Source: Lepidurus packardi
Taxonomy: Eukaryota > Arthropoda > Branchiopoda > Notostraca > Triopsidae
Assembly: GCA_023053545.1 (NCBI GenBank)
Contig: JAKZAN010000007.1
Coordinates: forward strand, 9,424,001-9,488,000
Length of the DNA stretch: 64,000 nt
Direction of reading: 5' to 3'
The notes under the pieces are model-generated. The model saw only the letters and a program-made list of their open reading frames with translations, was not told the DNA's origin and did not search any database. A program made the translations under genes and the position numbers. Of this stretch, positions 38,924-51,870 are shown piece by piece; the first letter of the stretch is position 1; the number at the start of each line of letters is the position of its first letter.

Positions 38924-41089
38924 ATGGCAAGTAAATTAAAGAGTGAAGCTCGGCATTTCTACCATGAAGACAACGAACAATTCGCCAACGACCACATCAA
39001 TAAGGAACTCTACGCCAGCTACTGCGTAACGGCTATGGTAAGTTTGAGAATGAAAATCCTGAACAGGAAATCCTTTTAACTAGGCTGACGTTTCCTTATT
39101 ACTTCACAGTGGGCTTTCTTTGCTCGAGATGTAGCCGCAATGCCTGGAATGGTGGAGTTGGCTCGTTGCAAAGCCAAATTCCATCGCAAGCGTGCGAGTC
39201 GCATTATGGCGTACCAGGTTTTACGAGGGGCGCCTGTCAACTTGAAACCTATTGACAAACCTGTCAAGCAAGAATGGTCCAGCGGCAAAGAAGCCTTCGA
39301 GGTTCGTCATCTATTCATAATCCTTTTCAAGAAGTTCTTCTACTCGATTGACTCAAATGGATGGTTTATGGATGCGGTGGATAGGACTGTCTGAATATGG
39401 GGAAAATGCTGAACGAGAGCCTCCACGATTGGTATGAATCCGCCCAAAAGCACAACGACGGACATCTGCAGACCTTCTTGGAAGAGAAATTGATGGACGA
39501 ACTGCTCGTCACCATCAAATTCACAGCGGATTGTTATTCGAACTTGAATGTCGTGGGTGAAGGAGTGGGTACCTGGCTCTTTGATCGCTGGCTACAGGTT
39601 AGCTCCAACTTTGGCTAGTATTGCTTGATTTGCGCTTGAATTAATTCTAATTTGTGTAGAATTTTATATAAAATTATTCTAATTTTTTCAGAATTTGTCG
39701 GAAATTATTTAGAATGTTTCTAGATTTTTTCTTATGTAATTTTCTAGAGTCGTTCGGAAATTATTTCTACTTTTTCTATATTTTGTAAAAAAAAAAAAAA
39801 AAAAAAATAATATTTCCAATTTTCAAGAATTTTTCTGAAATTTTTCGAGAACTTTCTGCGATTATTTCTATTTTTTCTGAAATTATTTCTAAATTTTCTA
39901 GATTTTGTAAAAAAAAAATCTATTTCCAATTTTCTAGAATTTTTCTGAAATTTTTCGAGAACTTTCTGCGATTATTTCTATTTTTTCTGAAATTATTTCT
40001 AAATTTCCTAGATTTTGTAAAAAAAAAAAAAATCTATTCCCAATTTTATAGAATTTTTCTGAAATTTTTCGAGAACTTTCTGCGATTATTTCTATTTTTT
40101 CTGAAATTATTTCTAAATTTTCTAGATTTTGTAAAAAAAAAAAAAAATCTATTTCCAATTTTCTAGAATTTTTCTGAAATTTTTCGAGAACTTTCTGCGA
40201 TTATTTCTATTTTTTCTGAAATTATTTCTAAATTTTATAGATTTTGTAAAAAACAAATATATATATTTCCAATTTTCTAGAATTTTTCTGAAATTATTTG
40301 TTTGGCAGAATGAAGTTATTATGAATGAAATTATTTGTTTGGCAGTTTGGCAGAATTTTTCTGAAATTATTTCTAATTTCTCTAGAATCTTTCTGAATTA
40401 ACAATAATTTTTCTATATTTTTTTATTTTAAAATTTTCCTTGATTTTTTCTGAATTAATGTCCAATCTCTTTGCATTTTCTGAAATTATAGTCTTAAAGT
40501 ATCTCATTTTGTAGTCTTCTCCGAAAATACTTCTATTCTAGAATTTGTGTGAATTATTTCTAATTTGTATAGAATGTATGTAAAGTTATTCTAATGTTTC
40601 CAGAATTTTTCGGAAATTATTAAAAATATTTCTAGATTCTTTCTTGTGCAATTTTCTAGAGTCTTTCGGAAATTATTTCTAATTTTTCTATATTTTGTAA
40701 AAAAAAAAAAAAATATATTTCTAATTTTCTAGAATTTTTCTGAAATTATTTCTAATTTCTCTAGAATCTTTCTGATTAACAATAATTATTCCATGTTTTT
40801 ATTTTTAAATTTTCCTTGATTTTTTCTGAATTAATGTATGAATTAAATTTTCTAGAATTTTTCTGAAATTAGTTCAAACTTTCCAGACAGTTCCTGCAAT
40901 TATTCCTAATTTTTCTACAATATTTCTTACATTAATGTACAGTTCACTAGAATTTTTCAGAAATTATTTCAAATTACTTTTGTTTCGCAGAAAATGTGTC
41001 GTAAAGTGAAGTCAGAGAAGCCTCCGCTCGGGGTTGGCGACGACATCCAGAAATACATGCCAAATCCAATATTTGAACCGACACCTTGA
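38924..41089 (+). CDS. Ferritin-family protein 2, ferroxidase residues missing
   Basis: Exons 38924-39037, 39110-39301, 39385-39597 and 40991-41089 give 205 aa, the same length as ferritin-like 1. The first two introns are at identical positions (after codons 38 and 102) and a third intron, absent from gene 1, follows DRWLQ. The N-terminus ARHFYHEDNEQF and HINKELYASY is clearly ferritin. Glu27 is kept (E28), while the equivalents of E62, H65, E107 and Q141 are His63, Arg66, Gly108 and Leu142. The C-terminal extension EKPPLGVGDDIQKYMPNP is shared with gene 1. No signal peptide is seen. It converges with Pfas 209 bp downstream. The two genes are old tandem duplicates, diverged but both open and both lacking the ferroxidase centre. 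Confidence 0.87.
39660..40260. repeat. tandem repeat of about 115 bp in ferritin-like 2 intron 3
   Basis: Four to five copies contain TTTTTCGAGAACTTTCTGCG, ATTATTTCTATTTTTTCTG and a GATTTTGTAAAAA run of variable length. The whole 1.39 kb intron (39598-40990) is made of related TTTCTAGAATTTTTCTGAAA motifs. Confidence 0.9.
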
Positions 41090-41297
41090 CCAGCTTTTGA
41101 AGATCTGATTTTTATGCCGAGTTATTTTTGTTACGTTTGCTCAAATCTATGGGAATTAGTGTAGAATCGGTACTGGGAATACAAAACTTCTATTAAAATT
41201 CTCAAAAACCAATCAAACAAAACAAAAAATAAAAACGGCGAAAAACACCCCTACAATTTGTACTACAGAGCACCGTATGAACGATTTTTGGCACTTA

Positions 41298-44200
41298 CTA
41301 AGGCTTGGTATCACACCATTGGAATGCGTTATCGAATAATTTGATCCAGGGCGAGTATTGGCCTCGCTCCCAGTCAAACGGCATGTAAGGCCATTGCCAA
41401 GGTAGGACGCAACGTTCCGGATGGGGCATTAACGCCAAAAACCTTCCATCGGCTGAACATAATCCCGCAATTGCACCTTGAAAATAAAATAAAAAAAACA
41501 AAATTAACAAAAATCAATCAAATAACTGTAAAAAGTCTAATTTTATGTAGATGAGGTGTACTTGGGCTGCCATTGGGGTTCATTGGGTATTCTTGAGTGG
41601 GTTGCGCGTCATCATCGACGTATTTCAACGCTACACACCCTTGTGACGCCAAAGTTGGCAAAACTTGTTCATCCCTGAACGCGAAACGTCCTAATAAACC
41701 CCCATTTTCATTAAAAAACACGAAATTCGCTAGATATGATTGAATTCCATTGGATTTTCGCTGTTCTTTTCAGAAATTACCTTCTCCATGGGCTACCCAA
41801 ACACCCAGTACGGACCCTTGCATGCCCTTGAGCAGAATCGAGGAAGATTCTTCTATGCGAACGGTGCTAAAACGAGATTCAAAGCGTCCAGATTCATTGT
41901 GTTCCAAAACAACTTCGGAATGTAATGTATCTCCTCCCCCTACACCAATATTATTATGAATTCGCACAGCTTAAGTCAATTTTATGAATTATTCTATACT
42001 TTTAGGGTCCATCCAGCCCAAAAGGGCCATAAGTTGGCAGCCATTGCAAACGCCAAGGCTGAAAGTGTCTTGTCGCTTCCGGAAATGGTCCAATTGCGCG
42101 CGGATATCCGTATGGAAGAGCAAACTGGCGGCCCAACCCTTCGCCGAGCCCAAAACATCTGAAAAAGATGGATGAAATCGTGTTTTTCAGGAAAAGAAGG
42201 ATCCCACCAGCGTAGCTAAAGCCACCAGGGAAGATAATGCCACGAAAACGATCCAAAACTACTTTGTTTTGCAATAAATCAGTGGTTGTGATGTCCCATA
42301 CTTCGAAACCAGCCATCAACAAAGAAGCGGCCATTTCTCGGTCTCCATTCGTGCCTTCTTCCCTCCAAACTGCCACGCAATGAGCAGAATTAACGCCTGC
42401 AATTAAGAAAATGACATAATGAAGGATTTTGACAGAAACTTTCATGAATAAATGAGATAAATTATCGGTACCAATAGGGCGTTTGATGTTATACTGTTTC
42501 ATATCGAAGGACAGTTTGTAGCTGGGTCCCTTACGGCGCTGCAAGCCTTGAAATTCTTGCTGCACACACTCGGGATTGGCTTGCAAACGCTCGAGTTGGA
42601 AACTCGTTTCTTCCCAGTCGAATAAAACTTCATTTAGGGAACGATTAACGACTGTTTGATTGTTAACAACAATTTCCACCTAAAAGAAGAGGAATTTTTA
42701 TTGACTTTTTTGAATCAAATTTGAACGCATTTTTATAAGATTTTAATGCAATTTCAGGTGGGTTTACTTTGGCGCCAGCATTCTGATCTTCGGAGTAGCC
42801 GATTTTGAAACAAGGCACGTTAAACTGCGCAAACGTAGCCAATACTTGTTCTTCTTGGCTTTCGTTAGCTTCTAGAACGATTCCCAACTCTTCAGAGAAG
42901 AGAACTTCCAACGCAGATCCTGATCGCAGATCCTTTTGAGTTTCTAAATTGATCCGGATCCCGCAAACGCCAGCAATCGCCATTTCCAATAAACAAGTCA
43001 CCAAGCCTCCATCGCTAATGTCGTGGCCGGCCGTAACAGATCCTCCTAGATAACACCAACAATGAAACGTATTAGCAATGAAATCGCCATAAATAAAGAC
43101 TACCAACAATATGATAGCCAACAATGAAAAGTTATAAAAACGAGCCCATTAACAATGAAATTTACAACGAAATTGTCAAAAATTGCTCAATGATAGCCAA
43201 CAATGAAAAGTTATATAAAAAAAAAAAGTTACATTAACAACAAAATTTACAACAACGAAATAGTCAAAAATGAATCAATCAATGCTTGTAAAACGATAAA
43301 ATGCAACAAACGAAACCTATTAGTAATTAAACCTAAAAAAGTAAAACGGTTAACAATAGGCTAGTCAACAATGAAAAATCTCAACGATGAACCTGTGACC
43401 AAGGAAATTTGCAATAAATCGTCAATAATGAAAAAGTTTATCAACGAAATCGCGTAAAACGAAAAAATCCAACAATGAAAAGGCAACAATGAAACTGCTG
43501 ATACGAAAAGAAAAGAAATACGACAACGAAATCACCAGTAACGAAAAGCTTCAACAATGAAATTTCTAGCAACCTAAATATTCAACCATGAAAAATTTCA
43601 TCAACGAAAGCGGGCCAAACGAAAAATGCAACAATTAATTCGCGTAAAACAAAAAAAATGCAACAATGAAATTACTGGTATTAGTACGACAAGGAATCGG
43701 CAGTGTTGAAAAACTTCAACAATGAGATTGTGAGATTTCCAAAAACGAAGAACTTAATAATGGAAATTTCAACAATGATAAAGCGCTAATATTTACCCGC
43801 AATGAGTTGCTGGGTGGCTTCGAACATGTTGACCAACAATGAGCAGTCGTCTAAATCGGGTGTCGAGTTCCCGAGCTGCTGATAGCACTGGGCTAAAGCT
43901 GATCCTCCTAACCGAGCTTGAGCTCGACTTAAATCCACCAAGAAAATCGCTCCTCGTTGACCCACGGACGGCAGTTTCAGATCAGGCGTTATAACCTTGC
44001 GAATATCGGGACAGGGAGCATAGGCGGATACAACGATGGAACCGGGCGCTTTCACCACTTGTCCGTCGACTCTGGCAGCCATACTGAGCGAATCCTTGCC
44101 TCCATCGATAGCCACGCCTACTTTCTCCATGGCTTCGCATAAACTCAAGCAAGCGTCCACCAACAAGGCTCCTTCGCCTGGTAACTTGGCTGCCCACATC

Positions 44201-47200
44201 CAATTCCCACTACACTTGACATCCTACTCCGAATAATTTCAAAGTCAATAATACATAAAAGAGTTAATTTTCTTTTTTTTCTTTCTTTTTTTTAAACAAA
44301 TTTTTTTACTTTAATCTCAGTTATGGGAGCGAAAACCAAGTTAGTTAAGGCTTCAGCCAAGGCCATTCTTGCGCCTGCTGCTGAGTTTACCAAGCCTTTG
44401 ATTGGCTGTTCACCAATGGAGGTAGCTGATCCTTTCTAAATCGGTTCAAAAGAGGGAAATCAACAATTAAGTGACAATAAAGGAAAATGGTGAGACATAA
44501 GATACTAACCACGCCAAAATGAGACAAGGCAATAACTGCGACGTCAGCTAACGGAGTATGAAGCGGTCCAACGCATTGTTGTTGAGCAATTAAGCCAGTG
44601 ACGCATCTGTCGACTTTGTTGGTCAAATAGCGTTTGGATGCTACTGCAGGTAAGCGTAAAACGCGAGTCAAAGCCTCTTCGACGGTCACATTAGGGAGCT
44701 CTATAGGTTTCAGCTCAACTCCTTCATGATTCATATGGAATTCCTAAATAAAGACATGGATTTTAGGTCAGAATGAGAGGTATTAGCATGTTTTTTACCT
44801 TTTGCGGCATTTTTCCTAATACCAATTCTAACTCTAGATCTACTGGGTGTAAAGTAACGTCGAGATTCGAATCTTCTCTACTAGCTTCGATCAAAACCAC
44901 ACGGCCGTCATTGGTAATCTCTCCTACAAAGTCTACAGGACATTTTTCTCTTTTGGCAATCGATTTCAACAAAGGTTTATCTTCTTTACGACACAATAAC
45001 GCGTTGCTCTCCTAAACGGGGTAGACAATAAAATCAAATTAAATAACAATTAAAATTATGTATGAGCTAATTAGCATACTTGGTATTCAGCTCCCCATAA
45101 CTCCATAGTCCCAATAGACGTATCGCCCAATTGGAATTCCCTCGTGTAAATCTTGGCGCCCACTGGTTCGCAGATCTCTTTCAAGACGTTTCCTATTTAT
45201 TTTAATATTAAAAAAAAAAAAAAATTTTTTTTTTTTTTTTTTTTAAATCGAAACTGAATTAATAAAGACGTAAGTTAGTCCAGTTAAGTTACCATTCCCG
45301 CCAGCTCCTTGGTCATGGATACTGCAAATGGGATTCTGGCCTCGAAGCTCCAAACACGCACGAATCACTCGGTTCATTTTCTGCTCCATTTCAGGATCGC
45401 CTCTCTGTACAGCACCAAAGTCCAATTCTACTTTATTATCACCTTGGACCTGTAGAAAAAAAAAATATCTTTATTAGCAAGTATCTGATTTGTCTCGCAA
45501 GTTTACCTGCAAAGAACTCGCAGCTCCGCCACCAACTCCAATTCTGTAAATCGGTCCGCCCAGCTTGACTACTTCCATCCCTAGAAATAATTCAAAAGGT
45601 ACATATAAAAAAATATATTAAAATAAAATATTAAATATATTAAAATAAAAAATATATTAAATCAAAATTTACCTTCTTCTGGCGTCATTTTCGTGATCAT
45701 ATCATCCTCCATGCTTCCAATTCCGCCAGTAAACATAATAGGCTTGATCCATTCCCTGCGTTGTCCATCGCTTAACGTTTGTCCGAAAGATCTCGCGAAT
45801 CCAGAGATGATTGGTTCGCCAAATTTGTTGCCATAATCCGACGCTCCATTACTGGCTTCAATGGCGATTGTCAACGGCGTAGCGAAATTTGATGGGTAAA
45901 TAGCCTGTTTATCTTCCCAAGCCAAGTCATAGCCTAATTTCGTTAATACAAAATAAAGTCCAAAAGAATTTCCTTGTAATAAAACTTTGCACATTTTTAC
46001 CTGGAATTAGTAAATTGCCAAAGCAATATGCTGCAGTGCCAGCAATCACATGCCCACCTCTTCCAACAGCTTGTACATCACGAATTCGTCCACCAGTACC
46101 CGTACCAGCACCACTACAAAAGTTTCGAACGTTTTAATAGCTGTCTTAATCGATCCATAACATATCGATATCTAGCCATTTTCCTTTTCTTTAAATTCCA
46201 CGTTTTCAATAACAGACTAAAGTATCGATTACTCAAGTACGATGTCAAGTATCGATGTATCGAAGTGTCAAAGTATCGATGTCAAGTATCGATTTTTAAC
46301 ATATGAAAGGATCGAAATTTCAACTTTAAATAATTTCAAGAATTACTATTCAAAATAACAAGAAATTGATTTACTAGCGTTCTGAACGTAACTAATAGAT
46401 GACATACCTGAAAGGAGCCACGCCTGTGGGGAAATTATGAGTTTCTGCCGTGAAGATTATATGTTTTTTCATAGATTCGAGTTTGAAAGCACCGGCAGTA
46501 CCGGCTTCGCAGGGCATAATAACTTCTAGCTCGTACCCTTGAATAGCACTGCTATTATCGCTGAATTTGATAACGTTGTTATCATTAGAATGCTCTTGTG
46601 TTGCCATCAGATACTGGAAAAGAGATTTGGGCAGTTCAGTACCGTCTTGGAAAAGTTTTCCCCTGAAAAACCAATGACGAGAATGTTCGCTGTTGGATTG
46701 TGCCAAATCGAAGCATTCCACACTGGTTGGATTGCGTTTTAACTGATCTTGGAATAAACGCGTGTAGTAATCCAAATCCCAGTCATCAAACGCTAAACCT
46801 AAAAATCAAATCATAAGAATTAAAATAACTAAAAAAATAGCAAAATAACATTTCAGATTACTTTAACTTATTTTATTCTATGTTGTGATGAATTTTATTT
46901 ATTGTTATGTGAAGATAAATGGAAGTTAAATTTACCCAAATGAGAATTGACATCTTCCAATGCTTTTTTGCCCGATTTGAGAATATCCACTTCATACCAA
47001 GGCTCTGGTGTAATTCCATGGTTGAAATTCTCTAGTTTAGTCAAGTAACGACATTCGGTCATCCGATCATGTAACGCATTCGTAATCTATAAAGAAAATA
47101 TGGGCTGTAATAAATTACTCAATAAATTTCCTAACTTTTGTGTACGTCTAACTGCTGTTGTGGTGTAAGTTCATCGAACGTTTCAATGCAGTAACGCGTT

Positions 47201-47595
47201 GCTCTTTCAATGCGAGTGATACTTAAGCCAATGGCGCTGCAAATGGAAACAGCATTCGTGGAAAAAGCAGTCGAGAAATTTAACCTACAATAAGAACATT
47301 AAAATCTGTTAAACCCTATATAAACTATGTCTAACCTCGGTCCAATCTCGACGACTAAAGAATCATTAAACTTGGAATTTTCAGCCAAATCTTCTCCATT
47401 GAAAAGCGGATTTCCCAGTACCCATTTCAAGTTTGAAAGATCCGATGGGCTCAACGACGTGGCAGTAAGCTCTGCATAGTAACAGTACTCAACATCCAAG
47501 GTTTTAATCCCTGCGATTTTTTCAAGCGTTTCCAATTTACGCTGGACGACAGTTTTGCTTAATGCCGGGTACTGATACAGTGCTAGTGGCTGCAT
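41298..47595 (-). CDS. Pfas: Phosphoribosylformylglycinamidine synthase (FGAM synthase, PurL type)
   Basis: Cytosolic enzyme of step 4 of de novo purine synthesis: FGAR, glutamine and ATP give FGAM. Exons in transcript order: 47595-47336, 47284-47146, 47086-46936, 46798-46408, 46113-46001, 45933-45673, 45580-45507, 45449-45293, 45192-45080, 45011-44799, 44743-44510, 44435-44310, 44223-43797, 43045-42768, 42679-42472, 42396-42208, 42158-42000, 41939-41781, 41729-41562, 41476-41298. They give 1333 codons with stop; 1332 aa against 1338 in human. Motifs in order: [81 protein letters not shown], then the glutaminase domain with FPGGFSYADVLGSAKGW, catalytic Cys about 1149 (GVCNGCQL) and His/Glu about 1292/1294 (MPHPE). 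It looks intact and functional. Divergent from Eaf. Confidence 0.98.
43059..43790. repeat. Pfas intron 13 rich in CAACAATGAAA motifs
   Basis: Dozens of irregular copies of CAACAATGAAA, CAACGAAATCG and GTCAAAAATGAA follow each other, with a tandem duplication of about 81 bp near 43118-43215. Part of this intron was copied with the Pfas fragment at 32845-33570. Confidence 0.8.
46196..46320. repeat. AAGTATCGAT motif cluster in Pfas intron
   Basis: Several TATCGATGT/AAGTATCGATT units in the intron between the fourth and fifth exons (46114-46407). Confidence 0.7.
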
Positions 47596-48395
47596 TTTTC
47601 AATAGACAAGTCAAGACACCTGTGAAACGAGAAGAATTAGAAACACTGTCAACCCTTCCACTCTACAAATTATTAACAGTCCATACTTCCACTACTAGAC
47701 ATTACGATCCCATTCTGCTTAATATATTCAGACACCAAATACGAACCAGAACGTGAAGGTCAAGGGCGACCAGTTTGAATCCTTAAAAAATTGCATTATA
47801 TAACAACGCGTCTCTAGAGCCAATATTGGCTTGCAGATGGCGTTGAGAACCTTTGCCAGGCAAAAAAATCAACTAAAAAAACTTTTTTTTACTTTAAAAA
47901 TGCATGCAAATATTAAGCTTATCTCAAGAGCATTGAATAGTCTACTTTAAAAGCTAGAATTTTCTTAACTAGCATTTAAATAGTAAGTATTGTTGAGTTC
48001 ATCAGGCTTTAAGGCAGTAACTTTTTAACTGGTTCATGATTGGTTCTCGTCATGGTTTCGGTTTCAGGAGGAAAAATAGGGAGATCTGGCAACGCTGGCG
48101 AATAATCGTGTTTTCTGTTTACGCTCTGGTATGTGGGTCATTTGTCCGGAACTGTAGCGAAATTTCTCCTTTTAGCTGTACTAGAATGCCCAGGTTATAG
48201 CTTTGCAACTACGTTTAACTAGTTATAAAAGTGAAAAAGTTATGAAATTTGCATAATCAACGAGAGTTCTTCTTCTCACATGCTGGTAACGAGATTGTCA
48301 CCTTCAATTATTCGATTTTATTTAATTTATTTTTACTACAGGATTTGGATTTAGAACGGGTGGCTTAATTAGACTGCTACAAAAGAGCTTTCAGA
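47596..48395. promoter_or_regulatory. shared divergent promoter region of Pfas and Eaf
   Basis: An 800-bp head-to-head gap between two ATGs on opposite strands. No TATA box is evident near either start. TTTTATTTAATTTATTTTTACTACAG at about 48316-48341 (shown as TTATTTTTACTACAG) looks like an acceptor, so Eaf may have a 5' UTR intron. Confidence 0.4.
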
Positions 48396-49956
48396 ATGGC
48401 AGATAAGCTAGGGTTAGGCTTGGGAAGTGAAGTGAGAGAATTACGACTTGGGAGCAGTTTTACCGGCAAGAATAATCCGTTCCATACCATACGGTGTAAG
48501 GCTTTTTTATGTTAAAAATCAGTATTTGAAGACGTTTAGAAAAGGAAGGTAATTTGGATTGTTTTTCCATAGATGACTTTAAGCCAGCTAGTGTGGATAC
48601 GAGTAAGATGGCTTGCGTGGAAGTAGCCAACAACAATCAAGTGACAGTAACAGTTCCACATTGTGATGGAGCAGGCACAGCTTCGACAGTTTTTAGAGGG
48701 CCCCAGAAGCCTTATGGCAAAGAATGTGTGCTAATTATCGATAACGAAACGGGCGAAATCACGCTTGAAAGACTGTCTCAAAGTCTTATGCTAAAGAAAA
48801 CCAGGTGTGTTGTTCTAACCGTTTTTAGTACTACTTTTACTACTACATTGAGTAATTTATGCGTAGTTTCATCATACAGAAGTTTCGTTACGTTACTTCA
48901 TTGTTGAGAGCAATGAAATAACCCTCTAGCTTCGTGAATTTTCTTTAGATTTCTACATTGGAATGAAAGTTTCCTAGTTCTTGGATCATCTTTTGATTAT
49001 TGGCAACAATGAACTGTCTATTAGTTCGTTGTTGACAACAGTTAAAGTTGCATTTTGCCTTCGTGGTTATTTCATTGTTGACAATAATGAAAAGAAGGAG
49101 GATTGTATGGTGTTTATGGGAATTTTATTCGGCAAGAATGGAAAATTTCATGTTTGTTTTCATTGTAGAGCGGAAGGTTCGAGCCGTATGTCGTCATTCG
49201 TTCCGGAAGACCCGCCTCCCCCTGCTGTGTCCGCCTTCTCGTCGATTTCTCGCAACTCAGCTCCCTCTTCAAGCTCCTCTTTCCACCCACCCAACTCCCA
49301 CTCGCAATCCTACCCCTACTCCTCCAATTCCAAGAAGCCTTCGCCGGCCCGCAAGCCCGGGCACGTCAAGCGCTCCGCCTCTCCCGCTACCAAATCCCCC
49401 CCTTCTCCCGCCCCTTCCCGGCCCTCGCCGGCCCCGGCTCCCACCCCTGCGCCTGTCTACGCGCCTCCTCCACCGCCAGCTCCCAAGCTCCCAGGCAGCA
49501 TGCCCATGCTACTAGGTCTAGACCTGGACGACGGGAGCGACGGGGACAATTCCAGTTCGCCGTTCCATATGCCCTCCGCTTTCATTACTCCCACTCCTAA
49601 CCCCCCTCCCTCTGCCAATAACACCAACCCCGCGCCCGATGTCCCAGAAATCGGAGTCTTATCCGATTCCTCGAGTGACAGTGGCAGCGATTCTTCCAGT
49701 TCCAGCGATTCCGACAGCGATTCGGACATGGACAAGCAAACCGTGCCAAGACATAACGTTGGTAAATCTTAATAAAAACTTGTCTTTTTAAGTCAAGATT
49801 TAACACAAACACAAACCGTTAGGTGCAAATGGTGGTGCGAAAAGTGCCGAGATGGAGCGTCCAGCGCCTCTGGCTCCTCCGCCAACGTTTTCAATGCCTT
49901 CCCATCTCCTCAGTGAAGATTTGCAATTGTCGGATTCCGGATCTGATAGCGACTAA
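48396..49956 (+). CDS. Eaf: ELL-associated factor (EAF)
   Basis: Nuclear cofactor of the ELL elongation factor. Exons 48396-48495, 48573-48804, 49169-49761 and 49823-49956 give 352 aa (vertebrate EAFs about 260, insect forms longer). The conserved N-terminal domain is clear: LRLGSSFTG, FHTIRYDFKPASVDTS, VTVTVPHCDG, TVFRGPQKPYGKECVLIID, ETGEITLERLSQSLMLKKTR, then AEGSSRM. After residue 125 comes a low-complexity Ser/Pro-rich stretch with Pro-Ala runs, then an acidic Ser/Asp tract (VLSDSSSDSGSDSSSSSDSD) typical of the transactivation part, and an acidic C-terminus LSDSGSDSD. Coding GC is much higher in exon 3 than in its neighbours. Intron 2 (48805-49168) carries several TTCATTGTTG / CAACAATGAA motifs. 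Confidence 0.95.
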
Positions 49957-51395
49957 AAGAAGAATCCAAGAAGAGATCAAGACAAAGAGTTTGAGGATTC
50001 TAAAAAGGGGAGGATGCGTTCTTATGACTTATATTAGGTTTACTAAAATGGTGGGCAAACGGGGTTAAATAGACAGGGACAAGATCTGACGTCTTCTTTA
50101 CGGGAAGATTTTGCCGTGCCGAGTTCAACTTGAATTTGACAATTTGCTGTTCCAAAAAAAGCTCAACGTAGCATTTACAGATCATTATTATCGCTTTAGT
50201 ATATGTGTACATTTGGCTTGAAACTTGAAACCAACCCCGAACCCTTGCACAACAATGAAACACGAAATTCAGATGGTCTTAAGAAAGTTCTGGGGGTTTT
50301 GTTTTTTTGGGGGGTTTTATAAAGATTATTTGGCAATTTACGTTATGTAGCGTTATGCTGGTCGTATATATGGCGAAATTACAAAAGCGAATCTTAAAGC
50401 CTACTTTATACAATGCCCCTGTCAGCCTGGCATGTCAGACATTTTGGCGTTATGTCATGGCGGACATGACACTCGATTGTCATGATTGACAATCTCATGG
50501 CGGACATGACACTCGATTGTCATGATTGACAATGTCATGTCAACTATTTTCACTCTTGATTGCATCCTTATATCCTCGTAAGCTCTTATCGTACAAATGC
50601 GGTAAGATAAAATAAGATATATAATAATAATAATATAATATAATAATAATATATAATATAATAAGAAGAAGAAGATATATGCGGTAAGATAAGATAAAAG
50701 TCTATTAATTTATCTTCAAAAGACATTTTTTCACGAGTCAAAGTTTTCACGACTTTCAGCACTGGAAGCTTTTAAAACACTACACGGAAACGCAGCAACA
50801 CAGAAAGCTTCGGAGAAAACGTTCGAAAAAATTTCATGGGTAAATAGAATGGGCATATAGAATACATAATGGATATATAATAAAATATATAACGGATATA
50901 GAATATAGAGTGGATATATATAAGACTATGTATAATTACCTACAGGCTATAAAAATAATATCAAGTTAAATAATTCACAAGTAGTTCAAATCAACATCAA
51001 TGTTTACAAACACACGTGGCCCCACCCACCACTTTTGTGATTGGTGGAAGCAGGCCTGTCCGCCAGACAAGTTGAGCGCTGCTGGACTCTTGCTGTAGTT
51101 TTCTGAGTTTTCTGTAGTTTTCTAGTTCTGTAGTTTTCTAGAGTTTCTGTAGTTTTCTAGAGTTTCTGTAGTTTTCTGAGTTCCAGCCATGTTAGGACCA
51201 TGCTTCCAGCCATGACAGGAGTTCCAGCCATGCGCGGGACTGCGCATGCGGCTTGCCCGCTAGACTGACAGTTGATAGGGGCAGTGTAAACCAGGCTTAG
51301 CAAAGAATCAAAATGGCGACCCAGATTTAATTGCCAGAAAGGAAAGTGTTGATTGAATGAAGAAAACTAGGATTTGGCTGCAATGAGACATAAAT
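49957..51395. other. Eaf 3' flank with small repeats, no gene seen
   Basis: It contains a 38-bp tandem pair at 50462-50537 (CATGGCGGACATGACACTCG) with an ATTGTCATGATTGACAAT inverted repeat in each copy, AT-rich ATAATA tracts at 50615-50680, and a TGTAGTTTTCTAGAGTTTC repeat of about 19 bp at 51099-51185. Confidence 0.7.
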
Positions 51396-51752
51396 TCACG
51401 GTGTTGGGAGGCTTGTCATTGTGCAGTCATGCCCGGGGACATTTGAAGCGAAAACTCTTGCTTTAATCACGTTGTTTGCGGTTTGCAGCACTCGTGCGTG
51501 AGGATCTCCATGTTGGGAACTGTTTCCGAGCAAGTTAAATTTTTTACCTCCGGTATGCCGCAAACGAGACACAAATGACTCCTTAAGAGCGCTAAGCTTA
51601 TCATTATCTCCAGGTAGGACAACATAACCCTGACCTAGTTTGGGAAGTGAAACAATTACAGCGTTACTTCTTCCAAGCAAAAAGAGGGTTGGTCCTGGCT
51701 TTTTTGCTGTACGTTTCGAACGCTTCCTTGCATACCTTGATAGAGTTGTCAT
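51396..51752 (-). CDS. hypothetical small basic protein (118 aa)
   Basis: A single open frame from ATG 51752 to a TGA at 51396. The first 20 residues are very basic (RYARKRSKRTAKK), followed by a hydrophobic patch (TLFLLGRSNAVIVSLP). No family is recognised. Its ATG lies 118 bp from, and opposite to, that of the ORF starting at 51871, which would fit a bidirectional promoter. It could equally be chance. Confidence 0.25.
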   Translation of the reverse strand: MTTLSRYARKRSKRTAKKPGPTLFLLGRSNAVIVSLPKLGQGYVVLPGDNDKLSALKESFVSRLRHTGGKKFNLLGNSSQHGDPHARVLQTANNVIKARVFASNVPGHDCTMTSLPTP

Positions 51753-51870
51753 TGAAGCTTGTCAGTTTTGTTGCAGCTTCTTAAGATGACTGACATCGTG
51801 AAACAGCTTTAATTTGTACTTTTGTTTGTCTGGTTTAAGTCTACTTGAAAAGAAAAAACTTGTGGGGAAA

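Noticed and set aside
49048-49812. Long alternative-frame and antisense ORFs over Eaf exon 3
   Set aside because: High GC and low stop density in a Pro/Ser-rich exon create shadows; the Eaf frame matches the family and joins in phase.
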